A stretch of 64,000 nt of DNA from NCBI RefSeq assembly GCF_023638035.1, contig NZ_JAKRVX010000001.1, positions 1 to 64,000 on the forward strand, read 5' to 3'. This DNA comes from Natronocalculus amylovorans. GTDB taxonomy: Archaea; Halobacteriota; Halobacteria; Halobacteriales; Haloferacaceae. A program made the translations under genes and the position numbers. Shown here one piece after another: positions 52,866-61,657 of this stretch; within the stretch, counting starts at the first letter, position 1; each line of letters begins with the position of its first letter. The notes beneath the pieces were generated by a model. The model was given only the letters and a program-made list of their open reading frames with translations, searched no databases and was not told where the DNA came from.

Positions 52866-53057
52866 TCAGTTTACTGCGCGGTACTCACCGTGTTTGACAC
52901 CAAGTGCGAGCATAATCACACCAAAGACTGCCATTGATGGAACAACCATCGTTAGTATGGTCGAGGTAACCATCATGTTCGAACCAATCATCCCTGCGGC
53001 ACCAACTCCAATGAGCCCGAGGAAGGCAATTGCTGTTGTTACAGTATTGAACTCCAT
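52866..53057 (-). CDS. 63-residue two-helix membrane protein
   Basis: This small protein has hydrophobic helices at 6-27 and 33-53 and ends VKHGEYRAVN. It resembles conserved small haloarchaeal membrane proteins (DUF7333-like). It is convergent with DUF373. Function unknown. Confidence 0.6.
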   Translation of the reverse strand: MEFNTVTTAIAFLGLIGVGAAGMIGSNMMVTSTILTMVVPSMAVFGVIMLALGVKHGEYRAVN

Positions 53058-53123
53058 ACGCGATTGTAAGGGCTGTAAAATAGTAAGGGTATGGAAATTG
53101 GACGTGATTGGCTTGAGCCTAAT

Positions 53124-53885
53124 TTAGCTGTTTTTTGGCCGGATTAGATTTGCAAGCGCGACAAGCAGTCCGAGCCCCCATCCAAGTGGCACGGCAATTG
53201 AAAGCCACATGAGAACGTAGCCAAGTCCCGGTAGCCCATACTCCTCACCAAATGTGTCGAGGTCGCCAGCCCCACGCAGGATTTCATTCAGACCACCAAT
53301 CGAAAGTGGATTCGAAAGCATCCATGCAGCAAAGTCATAGCTTGCGGGAAGGATAATATCTCCAAGCGGTGGATACGATATTGCAGCAACAACAGGTGGT
53401 AAGAATAACGCAGTCATTGCTGCTGGATACGCCAATACAACCGTGGTAATCCGTCCACCAACTCGGCTGAAAAAGACTGCCAAGCCGGATGCAAACGTTG
53501 CAACAACGCTGGCTGCAAACACAGCAATGAATCCGGCTGATGAGAGTTGGAGGTGTGCAACGGCTGACAACGCCCCCCATACAATCACCGAGACAAGGAT
53601 GACGCCTAAGATACCAAGCCGCGTCGCGGCAGTATTGAATTTTGCGGCGTAAAATCGTGTTGCAAACCCGACCAGCAAGAGTGGATAGCCAACTAGAACG
53701 AGCGGGAGGCCCAATGCACCCCAACCATAGTAACCTGCTTTTTGTGGTGCAGTTTCCGGCTTCCACTTGCCGAGCACTTGGCTCGGATTCAACTGGCGCG
53801 GGAACAACACCTCCATCCACGTCTCATACAGACGGATGATATCGATACGGATTGCCCCTATCAATCCTGGTGACCCACGTGACAT
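53124..53885 (-). CDS. six-helix membrane protein of unknown function
   Basis: A 253-residue protein with an N-terminal amphipathic region (IRLYETWMEVLFPRQLNPSQ) and about six membrane helices from 57 on. I recognise it only as a haloarchaeal conserved membrane protein. The N-terminal WKPETAPQKAGYYGW segment is the most distinctive part. It follows the 63-residue membrane gene after 66 bases but is transcribed from its own upstream region. Confidence 0.65.
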   Translation of the reverse strand: MSRGSPGLIGAIRIDIIRLYETWMEVLFPRQLNPSQVLGKWKPETAPQKAGYYGWGALGLPLVLVGYPLLLVGFATRFYAAKFNTAATRLGILGVILVSVIVWGALSAVAHLQLSSAGFIAVFAASVVATFASGLAVFFSRVGGRITTVVLAYPAAMTALFLPPVVAAISYPPLGDIILPASYDFAAWMLSNPLSIGGLNEILRGAGDLDTFGEEYGLPGLGYVLMWLSIAVPLGWGLGLLVALANLIRPKNS

Positions 53886-53976
53886 TGATGAATACTGTCG
53901 TGCGGGGGGACGTGAACTTTGTGACTCGTACCGTGTCAGTATATGGTCATATTACTGGATGTATATTAGTTGTTAA

Positions 53977-54819
53977 TTACTGGTTCCACGGGCCAAAGCT
54001 AGGATCAACGCGCCGATCGGTCCGATCGATCGCGTCAATTGTACTGATATCTGCATCGTTTAATTCTAACGCAAGCGACTCCCAGTTGTCACGAATGTGT
54101 GTTTCACCGGTTGCTTTTGGAATTGCCGTAATGCCCTTGTCTCTGAGCCATGCAAGACTGACTTGCGCTTCTGAGACGTCGTGTTTGTCCGCGATCTTGG
54201 TAAGTTCAGGAACATTGAACACCTCACCTCGGGCAAGTGGCGAGTATGCGACAATCTCGATATTGTGTGCGGCGCATGTTTCTCGAACTGCATCTTGCTG
54301 CAGGAGCGGATGACACTCAATCTGATTTGCAAAGATCGGCGCGTCACTCGCCTCAACCGCCGTCTCAATGTCTGTTGGTTCGAAGTTACTGATCCCAATT
54401 CGATCGATGACGCCATCATCATACAGTTCATTGAATGCACGGAACGTTTCTTCTGGATCGTACGCACGAGCAGGCCAGTGGATATAGAGTAGATCAACAG
54501 TATCAACGCCAAGTCGATCAAGGCTCTCTTGGGTTGTTTTCAGCGTGTCCTCGTAGCTTAGATTGTCGATCCAGACTTTCGTTGCAAGGAATACGTCTTC
54601 GCGATCGACTGCTGCCTGTTCAATTCCTGCGCCAACCTCCGTCTCGTTCCCGTATATTTGTGCAGTATCGATATGGCGATACCCCATATTGAGTGCCGTT
54701 TTGACACTGTTTGTACAAGCGTCTGGATCTGTATTCTCCCACGTCCCTAATCCGAGCAGTGGTATTCCATCCGCAGTTGGGCAGTCGTTCGCTGTTAGCT
54801 GTGGCTTGTTTGTCATCAT
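53977..54819 (-). CDS. aldo/keto reductase
   Basis: A 280-residue NADPH-dependent (beta/alpha)8 reductase. The tetrad is the Asp of HIDTAQIYGNE, Tyr of that motif, the Lys of FLATKVW and the His of YIHWP; GISNF and IPKATGETHIRDNW bind the cofactor. The start is set at MMTNKPQL (54819). It may reduce aldehydes or ketoses. A position just before the geranylgeranyl reductase gene has no obvious metabolic link. Confidence 0.92.
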   Translation of the reverse strand: MMTNKPQLTANDCPTADGIPLLGLGTWENTDPDACTNSVKTALNMGYRHIDTAQIYGNETEVGAGIEQAAVDREDVFLATKVWIDNLSYEDTLKTTQESLDRLGVDTVDLLYIHWPARAYDPEETFRAFNELYDDGVIDRIGISNFEPTDIETAVEASDAPIFANQIECHPLLQQDAVRETCAAHNIEIVAYSPLARGEVFNVPELTKIADKHDVSEAQVSLAWLRDKGITAIPKATGETHIRDNWESLALELNDADISTIDAIDRTDRRVDPSFGPWNQ

Positions 54820-54892
54820 CTCTCCGTTGGGTGCCCAGATGAAAAGACGTTCTGTCACCCCGCCTATCGTGCCGGAATCAAAACCCCCTCTG

Positions 54893-56140
54893 TTAGTTCC
54901 ACCGTGGTGATTTCGTCAACCGCTCACGTGCATACCCGAGTAGTAACGGGATATCTCTTGCATGAATGAGCTTTCGAAGTGCGAGTTTATTCCCGGAGTT
55001 GATATTCGAGAGAGACCCATTACCGATTCGGTTGAGATCGTCCATCAGTTGGTCGTAGCGCTCGTTCGGTGCAAGATACAACAGTTCGGTCATTGTAAGT
55101 CTCGCACGCATTCGTGGGGCAACCTGCTCATGCCAGAGCTGATCGTACGTTGCCATTGCATCTGCAGACGTGTCCGGTTTCGTCGAAGTCAGACATTTGT
55201 CAACAGTTATTGCAGCCGCACGACCGGAGAGCATCCCTTTGTGGATTCCCTCTCCCCACAGTGGATCGATCGTTGGAACGGTATCTCCGATCGCCATGAA
55301 CCGATCGGTACTCAGGCTCGTCGGCATCTGGATGTGTGCGGAGCCACGATGTTGTTTCCCTTCCAGTTTGGTTGCATTCTTGAAACGCGGATCGTTCTCT
55401 AACCAGTACTCAAGATAATCGTCCACGGTCATCCCTGCTTTAGCATACTCTTGATGACGGTTATTCTGAATATAACAGATGCCGACTTTTGCGGTATCTC
55501 CACCCGTATGGAAGATCCACGAGTAGCCACCGGGGGCAAGCTCATGGTCAAGCCGAAGCATCATCGCATCGTGTAAGTCGGCATATTGTGGATGGTCTAT
55601 CTCAACTCCTTCCATCTCGTATTCGATCCCAATTGCTTGATTTTCTCGCTTGAGGTTGCAGACGCCAAGCGCTTTAGCAAGTGGCGCGGCAGGGCCAGTC
55701 GCATCAATGATGATATCAGCATACACCTCCTCGTCACCGTTGTATCTGACACCTGCGATCTCATCGCCGTCCATAATTGGACGGGAGACACGAGAATCAA
55801 ACCAGTACTCAGCACCGTTCTCTCGACTATCTTTTACGAGGAACCGCTTGAAATCTGCAAACTCAAGCACAGCGCCAGGCTGGGTCTGCACATAGTGTTT
55901 ATTTGGCGATTCAAGAACAACATCATCTGTAAACTGCATCACGACATCATCTGGGATGCCGAAGGAGGCCATCATCGACGGGAACGTACCAGCAGTCGAT
56001 TTGTTGCTCTGTCGAGGGAATTCCTCTTCAGATTCGGTTTCGAGAACAACGACATCATAGCCGCGAGCTGCGATATCCCGTGCACATTGTGCGCCCGCGG
56101 GACCCGCACCGGCAACTATCACGTCGAAACGATCGGACAT
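54893..56140 (-). CDS. digeranylgeranylglycerophospholipid reductase
   Basis: A 415-residue flavoenzyme that saturates the isoprenoid chains of archaeal lipids. GAGPAGAQCARDIA binds FAD, VVVLETESEEEFPRQ follows, PGGYSWIFH matches the family substrate motif, and AIGDTVPTIDPLWGEGIHKGM completes the FAD site. The start at MSDRFDVIV follows homologues; the frame upstream begins only with TTG. A cluster of overlapping inverted repeats sits just before the ATG. Confidence 0.93.
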   Translation of the reverse strand: MSDRFDVIVAGAGPAGAQCARDIAARGYDVVVLETESEEEFPRQSNKSTAGTFPSMMASFGIPDDVVMQFTDDVVLESPNKHYVQTQPGAVLEFADFKRFLVKDSRENGAEYWFDSRVSRPIMDGDEIAGVRYNGDEEVYADIIIDATGPAAPLAKALGVCNLKRENQAIGIEYEMEGVEIDHPQYADLHDAMMLRLDHELAPGGYSWIFHTGGDTAKVGICYIQNNRHQEYAKAGMTVDDYLEYWLENDPRFKNATKLEGKQHRGSAHIQMPTSLSTDRFMAIGDTVPTIDPLWGEGIHKGMLSGRAAAITVDKCLTSTKPDTSADAMATYDQLWHEQVAPRMRARLTMTELLYLAPNERYDQLMDDLNRIGNGSLSNINSGNKLALRKLIHARDIPLLLGYARERLTKSPRWN

Positions 56141-56147
56141 ACTGGAA

Positions 56148-56173
56148 AGTGTTTCCAAACACTAATCAGTGTT
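56148..56173. promoter_or_regulatory. overlapping inverted repeats at the geranylgeranyl reductase promoter
   Basis: AGTGTTT (56148-56154) and AAACACT (56157-56163) meet across CC, and the same AACACT pairs again with AGTGTT (56168-56173) across AATC; TGGAAA-GTG-TTTCCA overlaps the left arm. Three AGTGTT/AACACT half-sites thus occupy -8 to -33 from the ATG, covering the expected TATA and start region of a leaderless gene. This fits repressor binding or RNA switching. Confidence 0.6.
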
Positions 56174-56255
56174 GCTGAAATGCGTCGCTGTAGGCCGAAT
56201 ACGACCTTTTAGCCAGGACAGATACCAGCGAAAAGAAAACTATTGTAAACGTGTG

Positions 56256-57119
56256 TTAGTAGAACTCGCGAACGAGGTCCATTGCGTCTTCAGGTGCACC
56301 ATCACCGATTTCGGTCATATTCTCGGTCACACCGTGTGCTTCGCCGTATGGTACCGCGTTCTCGTCGCGGTACATGACACCCTGGTACTCCTTTTCGGAG
56401 TCAAGGATTACCTTCTTTGCTGCTTCGTAATCCGTCTCGTCGTGTCCCTCCTCTTTCAGGTCGACTAACGAATCACGGAAGTAGTCATACGTATCGACGT
56501 CATTGAACGTCACACACGGACTAAAGACATTAACAAATCCAAAACCGTCGTGCTCGATCGCTTCCTGGACGATCTCCGCATGTCGAAGCGCGTCCGAAGA
56601 GAACGACTGTGCAATGAAGCTTGCACCGGATGCAAGCGCCAGTGCGAGTGGATTAACTGGTGGCTGTTTTGGCCCTTGTGGGGAGGTTGACGTCTCGAAG
56701 TCATCTCGAGAGGTTGGTGATGCCTGTCCCTTGGTCAGCCCGTAGATCCGGTTGTCCATGACAACGTAGGTCATGTTAACGTTTCGTCGAACAGCGTGAA
56801 TGAAGTGGCCTGCACCGATGGAGTAACCGTCACCGTCTCCACCTGCAACCATCACTTCAAGCTCTGGATTTGCGAGTTTGACACCCGCTCCGACTGGAAG
56901 TGCGCGACCGTGGACGCCATGCAGCGCGTAGCTATGCATGTATGTCCCGATCTTCCCAGAACAGCCAATCCCAGCAACAACAAACGTGTTGTCAGGATCG
57001 TTACCCGTGTTAGCAAGTGCTTTCATCATACCGTTCATCGTCCCGAAGTCACCGCAGCCGGGACACCAGGTTGGTTGTTTGTCGGATTTGAAATCCGTGA
57101 ATCGAACTTGTGAGCTCAT
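56256..57119 (-). CDS. korB: 2-oxoacid:ferredoxin oxidoreductase beta subunit, probably KorB
   Basis: A 287-residue thiamine-diphosphate subunit. CPGCGDFGTM binds the metal-cofactor, GIGCSGKIGTYMHSYALHG follows, and GGDGDGYSIGAGHF-x-NMTYVVMDNRIYGLTKGQ is the TPP motif. It pairs with the alpha subunit gene upstream with a 4-base overlap. Reactions couple 2-oxoglutarate or pyruvate decarboxylation to ferredoxin. The extra cluster-binding domain of other archaeal forms is absent, as usual in haloarchaea. Confidence 0.92.
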   Translation of the reverse strand: MSSQVRFTDFKSDKQPTWCPGCGDFGTMNGMMKALANTGNDPDNTFVVAGIGCSGKIGTYMHSYALHGVHGRALPVGAGVKLANPELEVMVAGGDGDGYSIGAGHFIHAVRRNVNMTYVVMDNRIYGLTKGQASPTSRDDFETSTSPQGPKQPPVNPLALALASGASFIAQSFSSDALRHAEIVQEAIEHDGFGFVNVFSPCVTFNDVDTYDYFRDSLVDLKEEGHDETDYEAAKKVILDSEKEYQGVMYRDENAVPYGEAHGVTENMTEIGDGAPEDAMDLVREFY

Positions 57120-58879
57120 TGATGAACCTCCGCCGTTTCGGCGAGTGTCTCCTTGATATCTTCTGCGAGTTCGTCGGCCTTGAATCGCACGCCGTTGTAT
57201 TTATTAATCCGCTGCACACGGCGGAGCGAATCGTGTTCGAGAATGTTCGCGAACTGTCCAGTGTTGTTACATTCGACGACAATGACATTCTCTGCGGCGT
57301 TGATCTCCTCGGAAAGATCTGGTCGTGGGAAAATGTACGGCACAGAAATAACGTGGACATCCAGATCATCCTCCGCGAGGAAGTCAAGCGCCTCTACGAG
57401 TGCTCCTTCGTTTGATCCCCACGAAATAACCAAGTTGTCAGAATCAGGATTCCCGAACTCTCTGTAGTCGAAGCTCTCGCGTTCAATCGCGGTTTCGACC
57501 TTACGGTTCCGCTTGTCAACCTGTTCAACACGCATGCCGGTGTCCTCTGTTCGGCGACCGAGTTCGTCGTGTTCCAGACCAGTCGACATATGTGCGCCGC
57601 CTGCGGTTCCTGGCTTTGCACGTGGACTGATTCCGTCTTCAGTTAGCGCATGCGTTCGGAAGTGCTCGGACTCATCGAGCCACTCATCAATCTCATCTTC
57701 ATCAACGAGTTTTCCACGATCGATCTCGACTTGATCCATGTCGAACGCTTCCGGCGGGTAGGTCTGTTCGGTCACAGCAAGTGCAAGGTCTGCAGCCAAG
57801 TAGACTGGAATGTTGTACTTTTCTGCGAGGTTGAACGCCTCAACAGTCTTCCAGAAACACTCATCGATCGATGTTGGTGTGATCACAAAGCGTGGGATCT
57901 CACCGTGGCCACCGTAGAGCATCTGGTTGAGATCGCCCTGCTCTTGTTTCGTCGGCATTCCGGTCGATGGACCGGAACGCATCACGTCAACAATGACGAG
58001 CGGTGTTTCAGATGTTGCGATGAGGCCGAACGTCTCAGTCATGAGGTCGATACCCGGACCGGACGTTGCAGTCATCGAACGTGCACCAGCACGTGCCGCA
58101 CCAAGTGCCATGTTGATCGCAGAGAGTTCGTCTTCCGCTTGGACAACATGTCCACCATAGCGCTCAATTCGACCAACGAGGTACTCCATCACGTTGGTCG
58201 CTGGTGTGATTGGGTATCCCGAGTAGAATCGGCAGCCAGCCGCAAGCGCACCCATTCCGATCGCCTCATCACCGTTCAACAAGACGTAGTCGTTCTCTGT
58301 CGTTTCAAGATTGAAATTAAACTCGTGGTCGTACTCATCGCCAACGTAGTCGCGTCCCAGCCGGGCAGCGTCTTTGTTGTTATCGACCAGTTTCTGTCCT
58401 TTATTTCCGAAGCGTTTCTGCAACGCTGAATCAAGGTTTTCGATCGGGAAGTTTGTGACCTCACACGCGGCCCCAAGTGCAACAACGTTGCGCATGATGG
58501 CCCCACCAGCATCCTCTGCCAGTGATTTCAGTGGAACGTCCAATCCGACCATCTCGTCTGGAATCTCAACACCCTGCATCGTGGTTCGGTCACCATCGTA
58601 GATGATGACAGAGCCGTCGTGCAGCTCGTCAAGATTCTCTTCGATCGTCCGCGGCGTGAGCGCGATCAGAACGTCAAGTCGGTCCACGACACTCTGGACC
58701 TGGTCAACAGACGTGCGGATCTTGTACGCGGTGTATCCACCGCGGATACGGGACGCAAAGTCCTTTGAAGTAAACACGTGTCTCCCAGCCCGTGAGAGCG
58801 CCTGAGCAAAAATCTTCCCTGTGGAGTCAATCCCATCGCCGGCCTCGCCACCGATGGCCCAGTTAAAGTCCGCAGGCAT
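57116..58879 (-). CDS. korA: 2-oxoacid:ferredoxin oxidoreductase gamma-alpha fusion subunit, probably KorA
   Basis: A 587-residue fusion. The gamma domain (1-190) starts with NWAIGGEAGDGIDSTGKI, and the alpha domain has YSGYPITPATNVMEYLVG near 215 plus GPGIDLMTETFGL. The C-terminal third (NLVISWGSNEGALVEAL) is the usual domain II. The N-terminal FTSKDFASRIRGG pattern fits the 2-oxoglutarate rather than pyruvate enzyme, though I can only judge this by memory of homologues. The gene is followed by korB in one transcript. Confidence 0.85.
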   Translation of the reverse strand: MPADFNWAIGGEAGDGIDSTGKIFAQALSRAGRHVFTSKDFASRIRGGYTAYKIRTSVDQVQSVVDRLDVLIALTPRTIEENLDELHDGSVIIYDGDRTTMQGVEIPDEMVGLDVPLKSLAEDAGGAIMRNVVALGAACEVTNFPIENLDSALQKRFGNKGQKLVDNNKDAARLGRDYVGDEYDHEFNFNLETTENDYVLLNGDEAIGMGALAAGCRFYSGYPITPATNVMEYLVGRIERYGGHVVQAEDELSAINMALGAARAGARSMTATSGPGIDLMTETFGLIATSETPLVIVDVMRSGPSTGMPTKQEQGDLNQMLYGGHGEIPRFVITPTSIDECFWKTVEAFNLAEKYNIPVYLAADLALAVTEQTYPPEAFDMDQVEIDRGKLVDEDEIDEWLDESEHFRTHALTEDGISPRAKPGTAGGAHMSTGLEHDELGRRTEDTGMRVEQVDKRNRKVETAIERESFDYREFGNPDSDNLVISWGSNEGALVEALDFLAEDDLDVHVISVPYIFPRPDLSEEINAAENVIVVECNNTGQFANILEHDSLRRVQRINKYNGVRFKADELAEDIKETLAETAEVHQ

Positions 58880-59205
58880 ATACTATCGTACGTCCGTTTC
58901 AGTGGATAAATCAAAAGCCTTCTGAAAGGAACTCCTCACGATTGTTGTTACGAATTGCAATATTTACCAACCCCAAAGTGACGAACGTACAGTTAATTGA
59001 CTCATATAGCTATTTAATTTCGGATCCTGTGCGATATCTTCCGAATATTCCTTGGTTTACAACCATCACTCGATCGCGGCAAACAACGTAAACAATATCC
59101 GTTTATTGATATTTCGGGGTCAACCCTCCGCTGTGAATCTCTCATTCAGTGGTATCTAATAGACAGAACGAACAGCCTTTGTCACTCCCAAAATAACCCT
59201 ACTCT
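58880..59205. other. 326-base divergent promoter region, no gene seen
   Basis: The gap holds the korA promoter (TTGATTTATCC on the minus strand near 58908-58918) and that of the flavin reductase. CATATAGCTATTTAATT (58997-59013) and TTTATTGATATTT (59101-59113) are AT-rich patches that could be boxes A or an extended leader. I find no short coding frame or structured RNA. Confidence 0.5.
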
Positions 59206-59844
59206 ATGGATGCAACAGTTTCAGTTCGATCGACAGCAGATGTCGGCCCGAACACGATCGTTATTGAGTTTGACTCTCCTGATGGATTTGAGGCGCAGCC
59301 GGGGCAGTTTGTGAAGCTAACCGGCGAAGTCAACGATGAATCGTATTCTCGATTTTACACGCTCTCTTCACCTGATGTCACGGACACGTTTGAGGTCACG
59401 ATCGGCATTGATGAGTCCGAAGGTGGCGAATTCAGCGTCCACCTTGGTACGCTTGAAGCTGGAGACGAACTTGAAATGAGCGGACCATTCGGCAGCGACT
59501 ACTACGAGGGTGAGTCTCGCGTTGTTGTGCTTGCTGGAGGCCCCGGTGTCGGTCCCGCAATTGGCATCGGCGATCGTGCACTTGCGGATGGTAACGAGGC
59601 TGCGATCGTCTACCAAGATGACGCACCAGCGCATGAAGAACGACTCGCTGAACTAGAAGCGCGTGGGGCAACCGTGTACGTTGTATCCGATGGAATTGAA
59701 GACGCGGTTGAAGCCACCGTTTCTGGCGAGTCCGGCGAGCAAGTATTCATTTACGGCTTTGCGTCATTCATTGAGACTGCAGAGGCAGCGCTGGAAGCCA
59801 TTGGAGCGGACCCATCCGATGCAAAAGTCGAAAACTTCGGGTAG
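59206..59844 (+). CDS. ferredoxin-NADP-reductase-family flavoprotein
   Basis: A 212-residue FNR-fold protein. RFYTLSSPD binds FAD, the C-terminal domain has VVLAGGPGVGPAIGIG and YQDDAPAHEERLAELEARG for the nicotinamide cofactor, and the terminal ENFG is the FNR-type ending. No ferredoxin domain is fused. It probably transfers electrons between NAD(P)H and ferredoxin, and lies next to the ferredoxin-linked KorAB genes. Confidence 0.9.
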   Translation: MDATVSVRSTADVGPNTIVIEFDSPDGFEAQPGQFVKLTGEVNDESYSRFYTLSSPDVTDTFEVTIGIDESEGGEFSVHLGTLEAGDELEMSGPFGSDYYEGESRVVVLAGGPGVGPAIGIGDRALADGNEAAIVYQDDAPAHEERLAELEARGATVYVVSDGIEDAVEATVSGESGEQVFIYGFASFIETAEAALEAIGADPSDAKVENFG

Positions 59845-59893
59845 TCACTGCACTAAGCAAATCCTTAATGAATAGTAAGGCAAAAATTGCGGT

Positions 59894-61594
59894 ATGTACG
59901 ATCCCGATGAACTCGATCGGATTCGAAGTGGAAAATCCGACTGGGAGAATGAGACGTTATCTCCGGTATTAGAGCGGTTTGGTGAGCGCAACGATCGGTT
60001 TGCGACCGTCTCAAATGTAGCGGTCGATCGGCTCTACACCCCAACGGACATCGCAGAGATTGATTATCTGGATGATATTGGTTTCCCTGGTGAGGAGCCG
60101 TACACCCGTGGTGTCTACCCGACGATGCACCGTGGCCGGACGTGGACAATGCGACAATTCGCAGGGTTCGGGACTGCTGAGGAAACAAATGAACGGTTCC
60201 ACTATCTGATCGAAAATGGACAGACAGGGCTTTCGACCGCGTTTGATATGCCATCATTGATGGGAAAAGACTCGGATGACCCGCTCTCTGACGGAGAAGT
60301 CGGAAAAGAGGGTGTCGCCGTTGACACACTCAAAGATATGGAGATTCTGTTTGACGGAATAGATATCAGCGATGTCTCTACCTCGTTTACGATCAACCCA
60401 TCTGCGCCGGTCATTTATGCGATGTATATCGCGCTGGCTGATCAGCAGGGTGTCGATCGATCCGAGATTCGTGGTACGCTACAGAACGATATGCTCAAAG
60501 AGTTCATTGCCCAGAAAGAGTGGGTAATTCCACCGGATCCATCGCTGTCACTCGTCACGGATGTCGTTGAATTTGCATCGTCGGAAACACCAAACTTCAA
60601 GCCTGTTTCAATTTCAGGCTACCACATTCGTGAGGCAGGCTCAACCGCGGTTCAAGAGCTTGCGTTTACGTTAGCAAACGGGTTTGCGTACGTTGAAGAC
60701 GCGATCGATCGCGGGTTGGACGTGGACGAGTTCGCCCCACAGCTCTCGTTCTTTTTCAACGCGCACAACTCAATCTTTGAGGAAGTTGCAAAGTATCGTG
60801 CCGCCCGTCGAATATACGGGAAGGTAATGGATGAGTGGTATGATGCGGATGATCCAAAATCAAAGCAGCTGAAGTTCCACACCCAGACAGCAGGCCAATC
60901 ATTGACTGCTCAGCAGCCATTGAACAACATTGTTCGAGTCACTATTCAGGCACTCGCAGGTGTGCTCGGCGGAACGCAGTCACTGCATACAAACTCCTTT
61001 GATGAGGCGCTTGCACTCCCATCCGAAGAGTCCGTTCGTGTCGCACTTCGGACCCAACAGATCATTGCTGATGAGTCAGGCGCAGCGGATTCGATCGATC
61101 CGCTTGGTGGGAGCTATCTCATCGAAACGCTCACAGAAGAGACCGAAGAAAAAGCGATGGCCTACATTTCTGAAATTAAAGAGATGGGTAACGGCTCAGT
61201 CCGGGATGGAGTCCTTGCAGGTATCGAAGAAGGATATTTCCACCGCGAAATACAGGATGCATCATACGAATATCAATCACGGGTCGAGACCGGTGACGAG
61301 ACCGTGGTCGGGGTCAACAAATACACGATCAACGAAGATACGAGTCCCGAAATACTGCACGTTGATGAAACAGTCCAAGATCGTCAGCTCTCAAGACTTG
61401 CAACGGTGAAAGATGAGCGGGATGACGCTGACGTTGCTGCTGCGCTCGAAACGTTACAAGCCGCGATCGACACCGAAGAAAACGTCATGCCTGCACTTAT
61501 TGCGGCGGTGAAAGCGTACGCAACAATGGGCGAGATTATGGATATGTTTGAGGCCAAACACGGCCGCTATCGTGAAACTGTAACTGTACTGTAA
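59894..61594 (+). CDS. mcmA1: methylmalonyl-CoA mutase large subunit
   Basis: This 566-residue subunit holds the (beta/alpha)8 substrate barrel. TRGVYPTMHRGRTWTMRQFAG, GLSTAFDMPSLMG, SISGYHIREAGSTAVQELAF and QSLTAQQPLNNIVRVTIQAL are hallmark segments. The cobalamin domain is absent and is supplied by the separate small subunit at 24641-25060, 35 kb away, with meaB. The next gene is an acyl-CoA ligase, consistent with propionyl- or acetyl-CoA use. Confidence 0.96.
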   Translation: MYDPDELDRIRSGKSDWENETLSPVLERFGERNDRFATVSNVAVDRLYTPTDIAEIDYLDDIGFPGEEPYTRGVYPTMHRGRTWTMRQFAGFGTAEETNERFHYLIENGQTGLSTAFDMPSLMGKDSDDPLSDGEVGKEGVAVDTLKDMEILFDGIDISDVSTSFTINPSAPVIYAMYIALADQQGVDRSEIRGTLQNDMLKEFIAQKEWVIPPDPSLSLVTDVVEFASSETPNFKPVSISGYHIREAGSTAVQELAFTLANGFAYVEDAIDRGLDVDEFAPQLSFFFNAHNSIFEEVAKYRAARRIYGKVMDEWYDADDPKSKQLKFHTQTAGQSLTAQQPLNNIVRVTIQALAGVLGGTQSLHTNSFDEALALPSEESVRVALRTQQIIADESGAADSIDPLGGSYLIETLTEETEEKAMAYISEIKEMGNGSVRDGVLAGIEEGYFHREIQDASYEYQSRVETGDETVVGVNKYTINEDTSPEILHVDETVQDRQLSRLATVKDERDDADVAAALETLQAAIDTEENVMPALIAAVKAYATMGEIMDMFEAKHGRYRETVTVL

Positions 61595-61657
61595 TGTGCT
61601 TTGGATCGGCTTCAGACACGGGCAACATATACTTGGCTGCAGCCTCCTTGTGAATGT

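Noticed and set aside
56141-56158. Upstream TTG start for the geranylgeranyl reductase
   Set aside because: It would place the inverted repeats in the coding region and lengthen the protein beyond its homologues; the ATG at 56140 fits better.
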